From Paragorgia papillata (taxonomy: Eukaryota; Cnidaria; Anthozoa; Scleralcyonacea; Coralliidae): a stretch of DNA of 64,000 nucleotides. Every line of letters starts with the position of its first letter. The stretch's first letter is position 1. Shown here piece after piece: positions 22,486 to 35,718 of this stretch. Position numbers and translations under genes: made by a program. The notes below the pieces were generated by a model, which worked only from the letters and a program-made list of their open reading frames with translations, was not told the origin of the DNA and ran no database searches. The stretch covers positions 3,693,001 to 3,757,000 of the forward strand of contig JAWNZC010000314.1 of assembly GCA_035771165.1 (NCBI GenBank). Direction: 5' to 3'.

Positions 22486-23600
22486 TCGCTAATTATGCCT
22501 CAGTATTACTTCCTGCTTTTAAAATTTTTCGGTAAACTGTTTTCTAGGGTGTTGTTTGTTTGTTTGTTTGTTTTGTTTTGTTTCGTTGTTTCGTTTCGTT
22601 TTGTTTCTTTTTGTGTGGAATTGTGTGGGGTTTCTCTGCGAGTCCCGCGAGACGAAAAACTCGCGAGGCGCTCCCAGTACTTTTCCCGCGCAACTCCGCG
22701 AAGCTTCCGGCTGTGTTTAGCCTTGGTTTAGCGAACCTTGACAGCGTGGAAACCTTGACAGCGTGGAAATCATGGACGATTTAGAAGATCAAAAGCTAAA
22801 TACCCTTAATATACATTTATTTCTAAAAGTAAAATTCTTATTCGTTGTAGTTAATGGTTTTAGGTGTTTTGTAAAGTGTTAGTATTTAATACTATTTAGA
22901 ATTCTTGAGTTAAATACGCCTTAGCTCACGTCATTGAATACTACTGAATATAAATAAGAATATTTATAAATAAGAATGCGTCACCTAGAAATCCTTAGTC
23001 TTTAATAGAAACGAACTGAAGTGTTATAAAAAACTCAGGAAACATGATTGGCATTCAGGACATGTTGTAAATGTAACTAGCAAAGATGTCGACTGTTTAT
23101 ATTTTGTCATTCGTAACACTTTGAGCGCACAAGCTGGAAGTAGCACCCCCCGGATTGATCTTGCCCCCACCTATGGAAAAGTTGCTTTTTTTCAGAATTA
23201 CAAACAACTTAACAAAGAATGACTGAATGAAGATATAAAAGCAAAATTGCTAACTTAGGTTTCACTCCACTTTTGAGGAAAGGTGTAGAAGGGGGTGTAC
23301 TCAGTGGTGAAGCTGACAGTGGCAGGGCCATGGTGCAATTACAGTTGTTTTGTATTCTCCTTGGGATTTGGATTGTTGGTCACAGGTTGAACAATAACTC
23401 ACAACCTTGATAAAGTGAGACTGTTTCAATATACTGTAAACAGCAAAATATGTCATGACGAAGGACTACTCCATCTACTTCAAACCCTTCTACCAGTCTC
23501 TTGCAACTTCCTTTGGAGCCATGGGTAAGTGCAATAGCATCCTTGCACTCATAAATTAAACAAAAAGATTGGAGGGCAACTTGAAAGTTCCAACATTAAG
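22486..23600. other. No gene seen
   Basis: 22470-22560 is an inverse copy of 32050-32125 (GCTTTTAAAATTTTTCGGTA). A TTTGT/TTTCG low-complexity stretch follows, then AT-rich sequence. No exon recognised. Confidence 0.5.
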
Positions 23601-23645
23601 CTGATTGAATGAATTGTGCAATTATTTTGTGTTGTCATCTAAATT

Positions 23646-24557
23646 CAGAGAGAGAGAGAGAGAGAAATATTTATTTGAATTCGGAAATTCATCAGTTAAA
23701 AAACTGCTTTGCAAGAAAGCTGAATAATTACATTATTAACATATGGTCAGTTCAATATTCTGAAAGAGTTTTCCAGTTAATTGTTGCCTTATTTCACTGG
23801 ATCTGATTTCATAACCTTGTCTAGTAATGACTCTTGCAGCACAGTTTTGTAGCTTTTGCATTCTTGTCATACTACTGCAAGGCATGTCCCAGACAACATT
23901 GCAGTATTCAAACAAAGGTTTTATTAGTCAATTATATGTTATAATAGATGTTTTTTTAGGAACAAACTGCCTAGCATGGACCTGCAATAGCAGAACTTTT
24001 TTTTTTAGAAATACTGTATAGAATAAATGTGTTCATACCAAGAGAGTCTTTCATCAATCAAAATCCCTAGTGATTTCGTAACCTTAATCTATTAATGGGT
24101 TTTCCATTTAAAAGGATTAAGGGTATATCTCTTATTTTTTTAAGATTATGATCAGACCCAATGAACATGAACTCTGTTTTGGTAACATTCTGACTCAATT
24201 TGTTTTCCTCTAATCATTCGTTAATGTTTTTAAGATCTTTATTGGCAAAATTTATCATTTCTTTCAATTATGAATCCGTTGTAGTTATGTTGGTATCATC
24301 AGCATACAATCTAGCTTTAGAGTGCTGGCCATGGAGACAACGAGGAAAGTCATTTATATAAATAATAAATAATAAAGGACCAAATATTGAACCTTGTGAG
24401 ACGCCACAACTGTGTGTGTACATTCATTTGATAAAAAGCCATTGACACATCATGTTTGCTTACAATTACATAAGTACGATTGAAACCAAGTTAATGATCT
24501 CGACTTTATTCCATAAGCGTTTAATTTATTAATTAGTATTTCATGTCTTACTGTGTC
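23646..24557 (-). mobile_element. 5'-truncated non-LTR retrotransposon, RT fragment
   Basis: On the minus strand from 24557 the translation reads DTVRHEILINKLNAYGI, then [20 protein letters not shown] and [16 protein letters not shown]. These are RT palm motifs: the conserved 'D.VdHeiLl.KL..YGi' region, the '(G)xxQGSxxGPLLFxxYIND' box and the catalytic YADD. It has in-frame stops and shifts, so it is a dead copy. The 3' end is GAATTCAAATAAATATTT followed by (CT)n (23648-23665 on plus as (AG)n). The 5' junction falls in a (CAGT)n/(GGTC)n microsatellite. Same family as 30413-31576, compared by KQ(T/Q)C-VNG and the YINDxP box. Confidence 0.85.
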
Positions 24558-24955
24558 AGTCAGTCAGTCAGTTCGTCAGTCAGTCAGTCAGTCAGTCAGT
24601 CGGTCGGTCGGTCGGTCGGTCGGTCGGTCGGTCGGTCGGTCGGTCGGTCGGTCGGTCGGTCGGTCGGTCGGTCGGTCGGTCGGTCGGTCGGTCGGTCGGT
24701 CGGTCGGTCGGTCGGTCGGTCGGTCGGTCGGTCGGTCGGTCGGTCGGTCGGTCGGTCGGTCGGTCGGTCGGTCGGTCGGTCGGTCGGTCGGTCGGTCGGT
24801 CGGTCGGTCGGTCGGTCGGTCGGTCGGTCGGTCGGTCGGTCGGTCGGTCGGTCGGTCGGTCGGTCGGTCGGTCGGTCGGTCGGTCGGTCGGTCGGTCGGT
24901 CGGTCGGTCGGTCGGTCGGTCAGTCAGACAGACAGACAGACAGACAGACAGACAG
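24556..24955. repeat. Tetranucleotide microsatellite (GTCA/GTCG/ACAG)n
   Basis: (CAGT)n, then about 80 pure GGTC units (24600-24920), then (CAGA)n. The SVGR/TDRP open frames are artefacts of its 12-nt coding period. Directly abuts the 5' end of the minus-strand retrotransposon. Confidence 0.95.
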
Positions 24956-25069
24956 GGATGAAAACATAATCTCCTAGCCAAGGTAGTAATTATTCAACAT
25001 GTTGCACGCACCTGACCGTTGGAAATAAGGTTGCATGTTGTGGTACTTTTGAATAGTTCCCACCTCGCA

Positions 25070-25190
25070 AGTCACATTCAATTATTATTAGCGCATTTGA
25101 GCATAACACTGTATGTTAATTTGCGCTATATAAGTATTAAACATTATTATAATTATTATTAAATATTATTCAATTAATTTCTTCGATCTC
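25070..25190 (+). repeat. SINE 3' tail fragment
   Basis: Contains TTTGCGCTATATAAGTATTAAACATTATTATAATTATTATT-type sequence: a GCGCTATATAA motif followed by ATT repeats, typical of tRNA-derived SINE tails. A related GCGCTATATA occurs in the SINE at 48375-48520. The promoter head is missing or too degraded to see. Confidence 0.45.
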
Positions 25191-25197
25191 AAAGGTA

Positions 25198-28100
25198 GTG
25201 TCAAAGAAAAGAACAGACTTCACCCCCAAGAAAAGAGAGGAAAATACTTCCGTGAAACGTCCCAATCTTGACTTCGTGGACTTAACAAGTGATGACGATG
25301 ACGTCCGCATTTGTATTACCGATTCTTCCCCCGTAAGAAAAAAACTTTTTGCCTGCGAAAGAGTCCGTGTAGAGATGAGTACAGAGTTAAAAGTAGAGAA
25401 TACTGAAGATAAAGAAAGTACATGTATGGAAACGTTTTACCGGAACAATCAAAATCTACCAAAGTATAGTGAAAGCAGCCCAAACGTCGAAGAAATTTTC
25501 AAGATATGTCTTCTTCGTAAGGTTCCAGAAGAAAAAATTGTGAAAACAAAGCCAACGCGGATAAAGGACACTGCTATATACTTTTGTTATATACAACAGG
25601 ATTTGATCAATCTCAAGCACCCTTTTGATATTGAAGCTGATGACACTCCAGGGTCTTTCATCAAGCGAGACCAGGTCCGTTTTTATCAGGCGCAGACAAA
25701 CGACGATGGGGAACTCGATTTGTCGACTGAAGTTCGTGTGAACAAGAACAGAAGAGGGGAAGTTATTGGAGGAACGTACAATCGTCGTCGAAATGGTATA
25801 TGGAAAGCCAAAACTGCTGAGATGAGCAAGCTGTTTGCTGTTGTGCGAAAGCGAGCGGTCCACAAGGAAACTCTTAGGCAGTATGAAACTGCCTTCACAC
25901 GCTATGTAATTTTTGTCATGCCGTTGGTTGAGTATAACATGGTTCATGGAAATCTGAAGAATTTGAAAGAATATAACCTCTCCTTGAAGATGATAATCAC
26001 TCATTACTATACTTCAGCACTGGAAATCCTGTACCCATTATTCCTTCAAAACATGGTAATGCAAAGAAACAAGACACGCCGGCTTACAGACCCACAGAAC
26101 ATTCTGTTAAACAAGAGTGCAAAGAAGCCGTTCAAGAAAGCAACAAAGCTCCACGTCTTTTAGCTGAATCGATAGGAGAGACTGATGTAACAATTTTGGA
26201 CAGTGCAACAGATTCTATCCGAGTTCAAAATCCAAAGCAAATTTCCAACTACAAATTCAACTATGGAGAGAGCTCAAAATCTCACCATGACGAGATCAAC
26301 GATGTTATTCTAATGCTTCTTGAGCAAAACGAAGATGATGATTGCTCTATTCTGGAAGATAACCAGCCATTCGTCAGAAAAGTGAATTTTCGTCAAGGAT
26401 GTCAACCATCGGTGGTGGCATTTACAAACCAGACACTAACAGATGTTTCGCGTTTTTGTACACGATCAGGCAGCGAAACGTCCCTTCTCTCCTTTGCTTG
26501 CAGATACAACTTTCAACATTGCTGAGTATTATTTCCCCCAGACAGCTTACGAGAATTTAAGCTTGCGAAAAAGGGACTCTTGGTTTCCAGGACCCCTCTT
26601 GGTTCACAGAAACAGGAAAACAGAAGACTTTCCGTACTTTTGGCAAGCAGTAAAACGAGAGAAACCCCAATTGGAAGGATTACATGTACTATGTACCGAT
26701 GAAGACGAAGCTCTATCGGGAGGAATTCTCCAAGAAACAACTGCTGCACCATCCATCTTTTGGGGCTAGAGCACGGCCAAGCCAGCATCGAAAGAAAACT
26801 CGCAGAGTATAATTTTCCAATTCAGCAACGAAAGGTAATTCAAGCCGATATATTTGGTGGCCGAGCTGTTGGAGACGACGGTTGTTTGTATGATTGTGAA
26901 AGTGAAGAAGAATTCGACCAGAAGTCTGCGGTGTTCAAAACGAAGTGGGATAAAATTGAGAGGTCTTCTACAAAGAATAACCCTACCAAATTTACGAAAT
27001 ATTTTGTCCGATACAAAGAGAAACAAATCAGAGAAAAGATGGCAAAGTACAACCGCGACCGTGCAGGGGTTCCAAGAGGATTTGGACAAACCCAGTGGAG
27101 TGGTTGCATTACATGTCAATGATTGAGATCGATGCAGAAGGAGACGGTGTCGGACATAGAGATGTCAGTCTGACGAAAGCTATTCAGAGTCTTAAGAACA
27201 GGGTTCTCCGTCTTCATAGTGATGCCATGAAAGCTTTATACGGACAAGGGCCATACAGACTAGACCAAGCTTACAGCAAACTTTCTTTTGACTACGATAG
27301 TTGGAAGGGCTTGCAGCCAGAGGAAAGGAAGCCGGTACTCAAGCGGTTCTTCACGGATGTCTGTTGTCCACATGTCGTGAGAATCAACGACGAAAGAAAG
27401 ACCGCCGCCCATTCTGGTAGTGACAAGAGAGAAGTAGATAACAGCGCAACTATAACGGCATCGCGCTCTCCACGATTAAAGAATTTCGACATCTCTCTAT
27501 GACAGCCGAGCAATTTGATATTCCTGACGAAGTAATTCCTCCCAGCACGCTGAGAGACATGATTACGAATGCGGAAGCCCTTTTAAACGAATCAGGCGCA
27601 ATTTTGCAAGCGGCATCTGACGACCCGAGGATGAGAACGGTGAAGAGTAGACATGGCAAAGACCTCTCATTGTGAAGCCGTCAAAAACTGGACAACTAGA
27701 GTGCCAGTGCAGCGTTTACAAGGTCGTTGGCATGTGTCAGGATACCATAGCTGTGGCTGAAGATCTTAATTGTCTCCCAACTTACCTTGCAGGGATCAAG
27801 AGAAAACTAAAGAATAAAAAAGGGAAAAAAGGCGTTAATCTTACAGCTGCATTTAACAGCAAGAGAACAACGAGAGTGTGGAATGAAACCTAACGAAATT
27901 AACAAGGCTAGCAGACGAAAGAAGAGTCAAGTGGTGGAATCATGGCAGCCAACTCAAAACCAACAATCTAACAGTAATAACTACACAACATCACCGTGTC
28001 TTCCTTCACAATACAATTCAGGAATGTCATCAACAGCGACAACAGCACGAGTGCCTACTTATTCGAACAGACCGGAGCAAACTACAACTGTGCCACTTCA

Positions 28101-28770
28101 ACAGCAACAACCTGGTCTCCCATCCTTTGCACCATTCCCGAAATATTCACATAACTGCTTTCTGGATTCCATGACAACACTTCAACAACAAATGAACTAT
28201 TACGTGCCTTCGTCTGCACCACCTCTACAACCACAGCAGTAACGCATGCCGCCTTCCACTTCAGTATACCCTCAACAGCAACCAAGTTACCCGGTTCTGC
28301 CTTTACAACCATTGGTGCAACAACCACAGCATGTTTTAGCTGAACCTCGACGACAACAGCATGAACACCTTGCTTGTACTGTACCACCTCAGCAGTACTT
28401 CCCCAGCAATCGTGACGCAACTTCTCAGCTTTGGCATTCGGGTTTGTCACCCCACCAATACGAAGTGTGTTTCCTTCCAAATAATGCAAAAAAGTGTTAT
28501 GGCTGTAACCAAGAATTTGCTGAGAAATATCGCAGAGAGCCCTTTAATGTGGTCGTCCGACATACAGATAGGCGTATAAGGGGCCTAGGGCCAGATGGAA
28601 CAATCCAATACAGTTCCGATTTTACGAAGACATATTATAACTGCGACTTTAACCACATAACAAGAAAGAATCCATTATTTGATGGAAAAGTCTATATGGA
28701 TACCCAACGAATCCTGACGGCTGAACAGCAAATGGTGATAATGAGTGGGGGACTTAGTGTCACACAGTAG
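25198..28770 (+). pseudogene. MULE-type transposase gene, multiply frameshifted
   Basis: Consecutive plus-strand frames form one broken protein. 25198-26163: charged N-terminal region (LDFVDLTSDDDD; first ATG in frame at 25375). 26196-27122, in shifting frames: MULE transposase region with PLLADTTFNIAEYYFPQTAY, WFPGPLLVHRNRKTEDFPYF, LHVLCTDEDEALSGGI, LEHGQASIERKLAEYN and IFGGRAVGDDG; the D of ADTTFN and of CTDEDEA fit the DDE catalytic positions. 27095-27675: helical region with ALYGQGPYRLDQAYSKLSFD. 27672-27893: SWIM-like finger, CQCSVYKVVGMCQDTIAVAE, where the usual CxC...CxH has Asp for the final His. 27883-28242: Gln/Ser/Pro-rich linker. 28246-28770: Cys-containing tail KKCYGCNQEFAEKY with VVVRHTDRR. 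At least four frameshifts or stops break it, so it cannot make an intact transposase. Terminal inverted repeats were not found. Confidence 0.8.
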
Positions 28771-29707
28771 AACTGTGTATGTGGTGTATAGAAGTACGTA
28801 TATAACTTTAAACAAATCAATGTCCACTGCTGAAACATTCCTGCGATAAACTTGATATTCTGTTAACTTTTTGGTTATCATAGATGCATTGATTTACTGG
28901 GCCTGGTGACGGTCGTTACACTTACTTAGAAGTGCGGTGAAGTATATGGAAACAACTTTTAGCTATGGTCCAATGTTGCAACATTTAACTGACTTTTATA
29001 AGTAATTACTTTTTCTGTTATTAGATTTGGATTTTATTTAAATGAATAGCCCGCATAGGATTGCTGGACCCATTGTCTTAAACTTCGTTTAGACAGAGCC
29101 AAATTATCGGGATTGCATTGCAATCGCGACCGAGAGTAACTTACTATTCAAGCCTGCAAGGATTGAGCACCAATTCCCAAAGACGAGAGCAGCAACTCAG
29201 TCTTTTGACAACGATCCGAATGGGATTGGGATATTAAACATTTGTTCGTGTACTTAAAACGAAATGTAAAATAGGGATTGCGATCCCGATACATGTATCG
29301 CGAAAATGTATATTTTTTTAGTTTGACGCGATCAATGACGGAAAATTACGTATTTCGTACTTTAATATTAGAAGGGTCTATGTTCCTGGGTTAAAATCTG
29401 ACATTTTTGTCTGTGTGCTTTTTTACTAGTTAGTTTATTCCGATCTTCGCATGCGATAAAACATCTTTTGAGTGTAAGACATCTGTATTATAAAGTCTGC
29501 GAAAAAAAAAATCCCCAAATTTCTCCATTAAAATCTTTCATTAGGTACATCTTTCTAGAGATGTATCTACGATATATCCCAAGAGAACCGGTAATTAAAA
29601 ATTCAAGGTTGTGTAATATATATATATATATATATATAAACGTTGTGAATTAAAGATTAAATAAAGTTCCTCTTAAAAATTTATATGCTGTATTTGGAAC
29701 AATTTGC
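28771..29707. other. No gene seen
   Basis: AT-rich; includes a degraded repeat near 29075-29310 (GGGATTGC...GCGATCCCGAT inverse words) and (AT)n at 29618-29637. Confidence 0.5.
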
Positions 29708-29710
29708 TGA

Positions 29711-31576
<1,866 letters not shown>

Positions 31577-31580
<4 letters not shown>

Positions 31581-32386
31581 AGTGGGAACACGAGCCCGCA
31601 GGGCGAGTGTTTCCATGCTATTTCGAGTTCCACCAAACTTCCACAAGTGTTTCTATAACTGTATGGGAACACGGAGAAAATGTTTTCTAAAATTCGAAAA
31701 TAGGTGTAGAACATAAAAATAATCACTGCATCAAAGTGTAAATTCTCCTTACTCTTCATAATGGCGTATGATGGCGTACTGGATGGCATATCCTACACCC
31801 GATGGCGTATTGAATGGCATGGACCTTGCCGTGTTTCCATAAAGTTATAGAATCGCCACGCTTGTTTTCAAAATTTTATTTTATAAATATATATATATAT
31901 ATATTTACTACCAAGTAAATATAATGTTAGTAGTAAATTGAAGAGTGCTCGATACCTATAAATAGGCAGAGCGAATTTAACTTGCCTGATGATCGCCTAA
32001 CCGCGTGAAACTCAGATTAGCAACAATGATGTTTTAAGTAAGAAACACCCTAGAAAACAGTTTACCAAAAAATTTTAAAAGCAGGAAGTAACACTGAGGC
32101 ATAATTAGCGAAAATGTACTCGTATGTCAACCTCGTACCCAGGGCCATTTGTAGGGAACTGGGCCAAAATGGCCGGAACAAATGGCCCTGGTGGAGGCCA
32201 GGCTATCTCAGCCTCTGATTGGTCAAGAGTTTATGGCGTAATTCAGACGGTTTGATTTTGTATTTTTTTTTAAAAATTGTATTTTGACCTTGTCGGTTGT
32301 TCCTGCACACGGCACGGGAAATTATATTTTAAACCATGCAATAATTAGGTGTAATTAGGTATAATTACTGTGTAAAGAATTGAGTT
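31577..32386. other. Repeat-derived sequence, no gene
   Basis: 31577-31860 has weak inverse ends (GTGTTTCCATGCTA / GTGTTTCCATAAAG); (AT)n near 31890; 32045-32130 repeats 22470-22560 in inverse; 32131-32205 is a hairpin MITE of the CCTCGTACCCAGGG family with GGGCCATTTG/CAAATGGCCC arms. Confidence 0.5.
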
Positions 32387-32389
32387 CTA

Positions 32390-32875
32390 GTTAAACAAAA
32401 TGTTATAAAAGCCATTTTCCAGTTGTTTCTTGTCACTAAATTGTAAGTCACAAACCAACTCATCTTCTTTCTCTCCGAAATCTTCCAATGCTGAATTCGT
32501 AACGTCGAGAGCAGATGCTCGAATTCCAGAAGAGTTCAAACGAGAAATCTGGTTGGAAATTAGTGCGTTCAAAGGGGACACAACAATTACTATGGAAGTA
32601 TAAACTGTTACTTCTCTTGAAATTATTAATGCGTTCTTCTTTGCAAATAATAAGCCAGGAAGAAGGTGAAAAATCAAGGACTTCCCATAGCCAGTCGGTA
32701 GTACAGCAAGAACATCCCAGTTTAAAAAGATCTTCTCTAGACAAATCACTTGCCTAGGTTTCAAAACAACCTCACTATACACACTTGTTAGAATAGCAAA
32801 TTCTAAACAGGAGAGAAATGTGCCACATTTCGAATTATTCAACATGGCGGCGATTCTGATTGAATATTTGCCCAC
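32390..32875 (-). pseudogene. RecQ-like helicase 5' fragment (motifs 0, I, Ia)
   Basis: A minus-strand frame from 32875. After about 40 residues come LKPRQVICLEKI (RecQ motif 0, Q box), DVLAVLPTGYGKSLIFHLLP (Walker A, motif I) and VIVVSPLNALISNQISRL (motif Ia), then CDLQFSDKKQLENGFYNI before a stop. Known RecQ-like SF2 helicases continue with the DExH box (motif II) and motifs III-VI; none of that is here. The open stretch with correct motif spacing is good evidence of ancestry, but the protein is truncated to about 160 residues and could not be a helicase. Immediately upstream on the minus strand is the MITE 32907-33142, which may have displaced the promoter. Confidence 0.8.
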
Positions 32876-32906
32876 CCTCCCTGAAGGTCGTGGCTAGATG
32901 GGATCA

Positions 32907-33142
32907 TTGAACTAAAAATAACTGGAACGCTACGTTCAACCGTAAGTTTGAAGCCAAATTATGCAAGTCGTACCCAGCCTTTCCACGAAAAAAACAAACA
33001 CGGCCAAAACAAAAACACGTAGAAACACGCGTGGAAGTGCGTGTCTGGGAGTCAAAACTGGCTTCATGGGAGTCAAATTTTGGCTTCAAGATTTGTATGC
33101 GCAGTTTACTGAACGTAGCGTTCCAGTTATTTTTAGTTCAAT
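32907..33142. mobile_element. MITE with about 33-bp perfect TIRs
   Basis: TTGAACTAAAAATAACTGGA at the left and TCCAGTTATTTTTAGTTCAA at the right. TTGGCTTCAA/TTGAAGCCAA also matches inside. It lies between the RecQ fragment and the SAM-like ORF. Confidence 0.8.
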
Positions 33143-33434
33143 GGATGGGATACTCGCAGTAAAGTGCCTGGGTGCGATTACTATTTTGTCGCGGGTTAAA
33201 TAACGCCAAACGTTCATCTCGAACAGCCGTTGCTTGGCTTGAAGATGATGAAGCACTCTCTGCGATTTTCTTCTTGCAAGCATCTCGAAGACGAATCCGA
33301 TCTCCAATTGTGCCAACACCGAGGTGTATTAATTGTTGATCCGACGCAGCCAACGCTGTCTCCGGTTCGACTCTTTCTACTCCAAATCTATGCGACAGAT
33401 TCCCCAAATTCAAAGACTGCAGTATTTCTTCCAT
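33138..33434 (-). CDS. SAM-domain-like fragment
   Basis: The minus frame from ATG 33434 reads MEEILQSLNLGNLSHRFGVE, then ALAASDQQLIHLGVGTIGDR and IRLRDACKKKIAESASSSSS. The pattern 'L..L.L..l...F....v.....L...d...L.iGVGTIGDRiRLR' is that of a sterile alpha motif, a small five-helix protein-interaction domain, usual length about 65 residues, so the domain could be complete. The frame runs on to a stop at 33138 through sequence shared with the MITE end, so the last residues are probably intron or repeat. What follows the SAM domain is unknown. Possibly a gene first exon or a captured fragment. Confidence 0.5.
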   Translation of the reverse strand: MEEILQSLNLGNLSHRFGVERVEPETALAASDQQLIHLGVGTIGDRIRLRDACKKKIAESASSSSSQATAVRDERLALFNPRQNSNRTQALYCEYPIH

Positions 33435-33593
33435 TTGCCGTGTAAGTGTGTATTTAAATAGTGTGTACAAGACTATTAAACCTTGGCGCAAAAATTGCAA
33501 ATTCCAATTTTGAGCATGCGCTTAACCGCTCCTACAAAAACAGCTGACCGAAAATACTGGCTCACCGAATATAATGTTGCAAACAGCAACACT

Positions 33594-34060
33594 ACCGCGT
33601 ATAATGATGAAACCACCGCGTATAATGATGAAACCACCGCGTATAATGAGGAAACCACCGCGTATAATGAGGAAACCACCGCGTATAATGAGGAAACCAC
33701 CGCGTATAATGATGAAACTACCGCGTATAATGATGAAAGCACCGCGTATGTTATAACTACCGCGTATAATGATGAAAGCACCGCGTATAATGATGAAACC
33801 ACCGCGTATAATGATGAAAGCACCGCGTATCTTATAACTACCGCGTATAATGTTATAACTACCGCGTATAATGATGAAACCACCGCGTATAATGATGAAA
33901 CCACCGCGTATAATGATGAAACCACCGCGTATAATGATGAAACCACCGCGTATAATGATGAAACCACCGCGTATAATGTTATAACTACCGCGTATAATGA
34001 TGAAACCACCGCGTATAATGAATGTTATAACTACCGCGTATAATGATGAAACCACCGACC
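33594..34060. repeat. 21-bp minisatellite, about 22 units
   Basis: Unit ACCGCGTATAATGATGAAACC, with variants ending GGAAACC, GAAAGC or GTTATAACT and one 18-bp unit. Because the unit is 21 bp the array is open in several frames on both strands (TTAYNDE on plus). No start, signal or context argues for translation. Confidence 0.9.
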
Positions 34061-35718
34061 ATTATGACATTTGATCACTTAAGACAGTCATGGCTTTCCA
34101 TATGACCGCGAGGTACTAAGTCCTAGTCAACTTCGGAACAATCATCGGGATTCGGATTTTTGTACTCGGATTTTTCAAAATGGCGGCCACAATTTCAATC
34201 TAAACCTAACCACAACCCTCCGGAAAAATTACCAATTATTGGTAATTCAAGGCCGTTTCACACTTACTGATTATTGGTAATTCTAGGTAGGAGGACATGT
34301 TGACTGGAAAGGGAGAGGGCTGTGAAACTCCGCTCTGAAACAATAGAACTTCCGGTTTGATGTTAAAAATTTCACCCCTGAGCGTCACGTGATCTTGAAC
34401 CGGCATGGCCAGTGTATTCTTTCATATGGCTTACATTAGATTATAACCTTGTTCTTCGTTAAACGGCACGATGTCGGTTATGGTGACTTCTGAAAATCCA
34501 CAAGAAACATGATATTTACAAGTCCAAAGGAGTACCCTTGTATTTCGTTAACAAAATTCGGTAGGAATTCGGTTTTTGACGACCTACGAACTTAAGACAG
34601 CGACAGTGCTGTATAGTGTATACTGTAGTCCGTCATTTTTATGACAAATTTTATATTTTACATTGATTCTGCGTTAATTTTAGATATTAGTTTATTCAAT
34701 AATATGATTGTGTGCACAAAGAAATCACCTCAAAAAGATCGGATTGGTTTTAACAGGACCGTGAGAGTTTTTAAGTCGCGGGTTTCTCAAATAAGACGTA
34801 AACAAATATATATGGTGGTGCATCGTTGTGTAGATGATCGGCGTTCGGTTTCATGATGGACTTTATCGTGACATTAAAATGATCATCCCTTGAACATTAC
34901 ACAATCGTATCAAGCGCTAACTCATGCATGGCTCACTCAAATAATCCACACTCTGGCATTGTGAGCAAATTAGCCGCAGCGCGAACTATTTTCTTCCCGC
35001 CGGACTAATATTATTGTAAACAAACATTTATAAGATTCTCAGCTACAAAAATCTGGGAATATTCCCAGTGATTTAAAAACCCTTTCTGTTTCAATGTAAA
35101 AAATATTCACCAAGGTTGATCTGAATTTCATTCTCGTATTATACAATGTCTATTTTCTTACTTCGACACGATCTTAATATTTCATTCTCTGCTGATCCGC
35201 AACTTATTAATATGTCAAGGCAGTGATTAAACTCGAAAGCTTTATACTTATATTTCGTTTTATATTTAACTCTGATTTATTTATGTATCACTATGTAAAC
35301 TTTGTATTTTTCATTGTAAGTATTAAAAATAGTGTGAATAAATTGAAATTATCATAAATCGCCGCATGTCTACAAATTATTAATAAAAGAAAACCAAGGA
35401 ACAACGCAGTCAAAAAGCATTTGTCGTCTCCGTGCCATTATTAAATCGGAGTTTTGCACTTTTGTTGTCAGATGGCAGTGTTTCTTAATACTTTAGTTAT
35501 TCTAATAATATACAAGAAAATGTTACTCGACTGTGATTGGTTGGTTTCAGTGCATTTAATCCCAAACAGCAGTGCAAAAATCTGTAACAACAGTGCAAAA
35601 ATCTGTAACAAACTCATCGATTGGCTGAAAAAGAGAAACTAGCCAATCACAATGAAGCAAAATTTCCTCCAAAAATCAAAATACATAAGTTTTTTAACTT
35701 TTTGGTAAACAAAAAAAT
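34061..35718. other. No gene seen; upstream region of the Crypton
   Basis: 34298-34322 carries ACTGGAAAGGGAGAGGGCTG, inverse to 40128-40156. 35570-35611 has a direct repeat of AGTGCAAAAATCTGTAACAA inside a weak hairpin (GATTGG/CCAATC). AT-rich otherwise. Confidence 0.45.

Noticed and set aside
24543..24981. SVGR and TDRP repeat proteins
   Set aside because: Pure (GGTC)n microsatellite in all frames; no start context or splice support.
33476..34055. Repeat protein TTAYNDE / SSLYAVV on either strand
   Set aside because: A 21-bp minisatellite is open in several frames by arithmetic; no independent sign of translation.
33594..34060. CRISPR-like array
   Set aside because: Units are contiguous with no spacers, in a eukaryotic repeat context.
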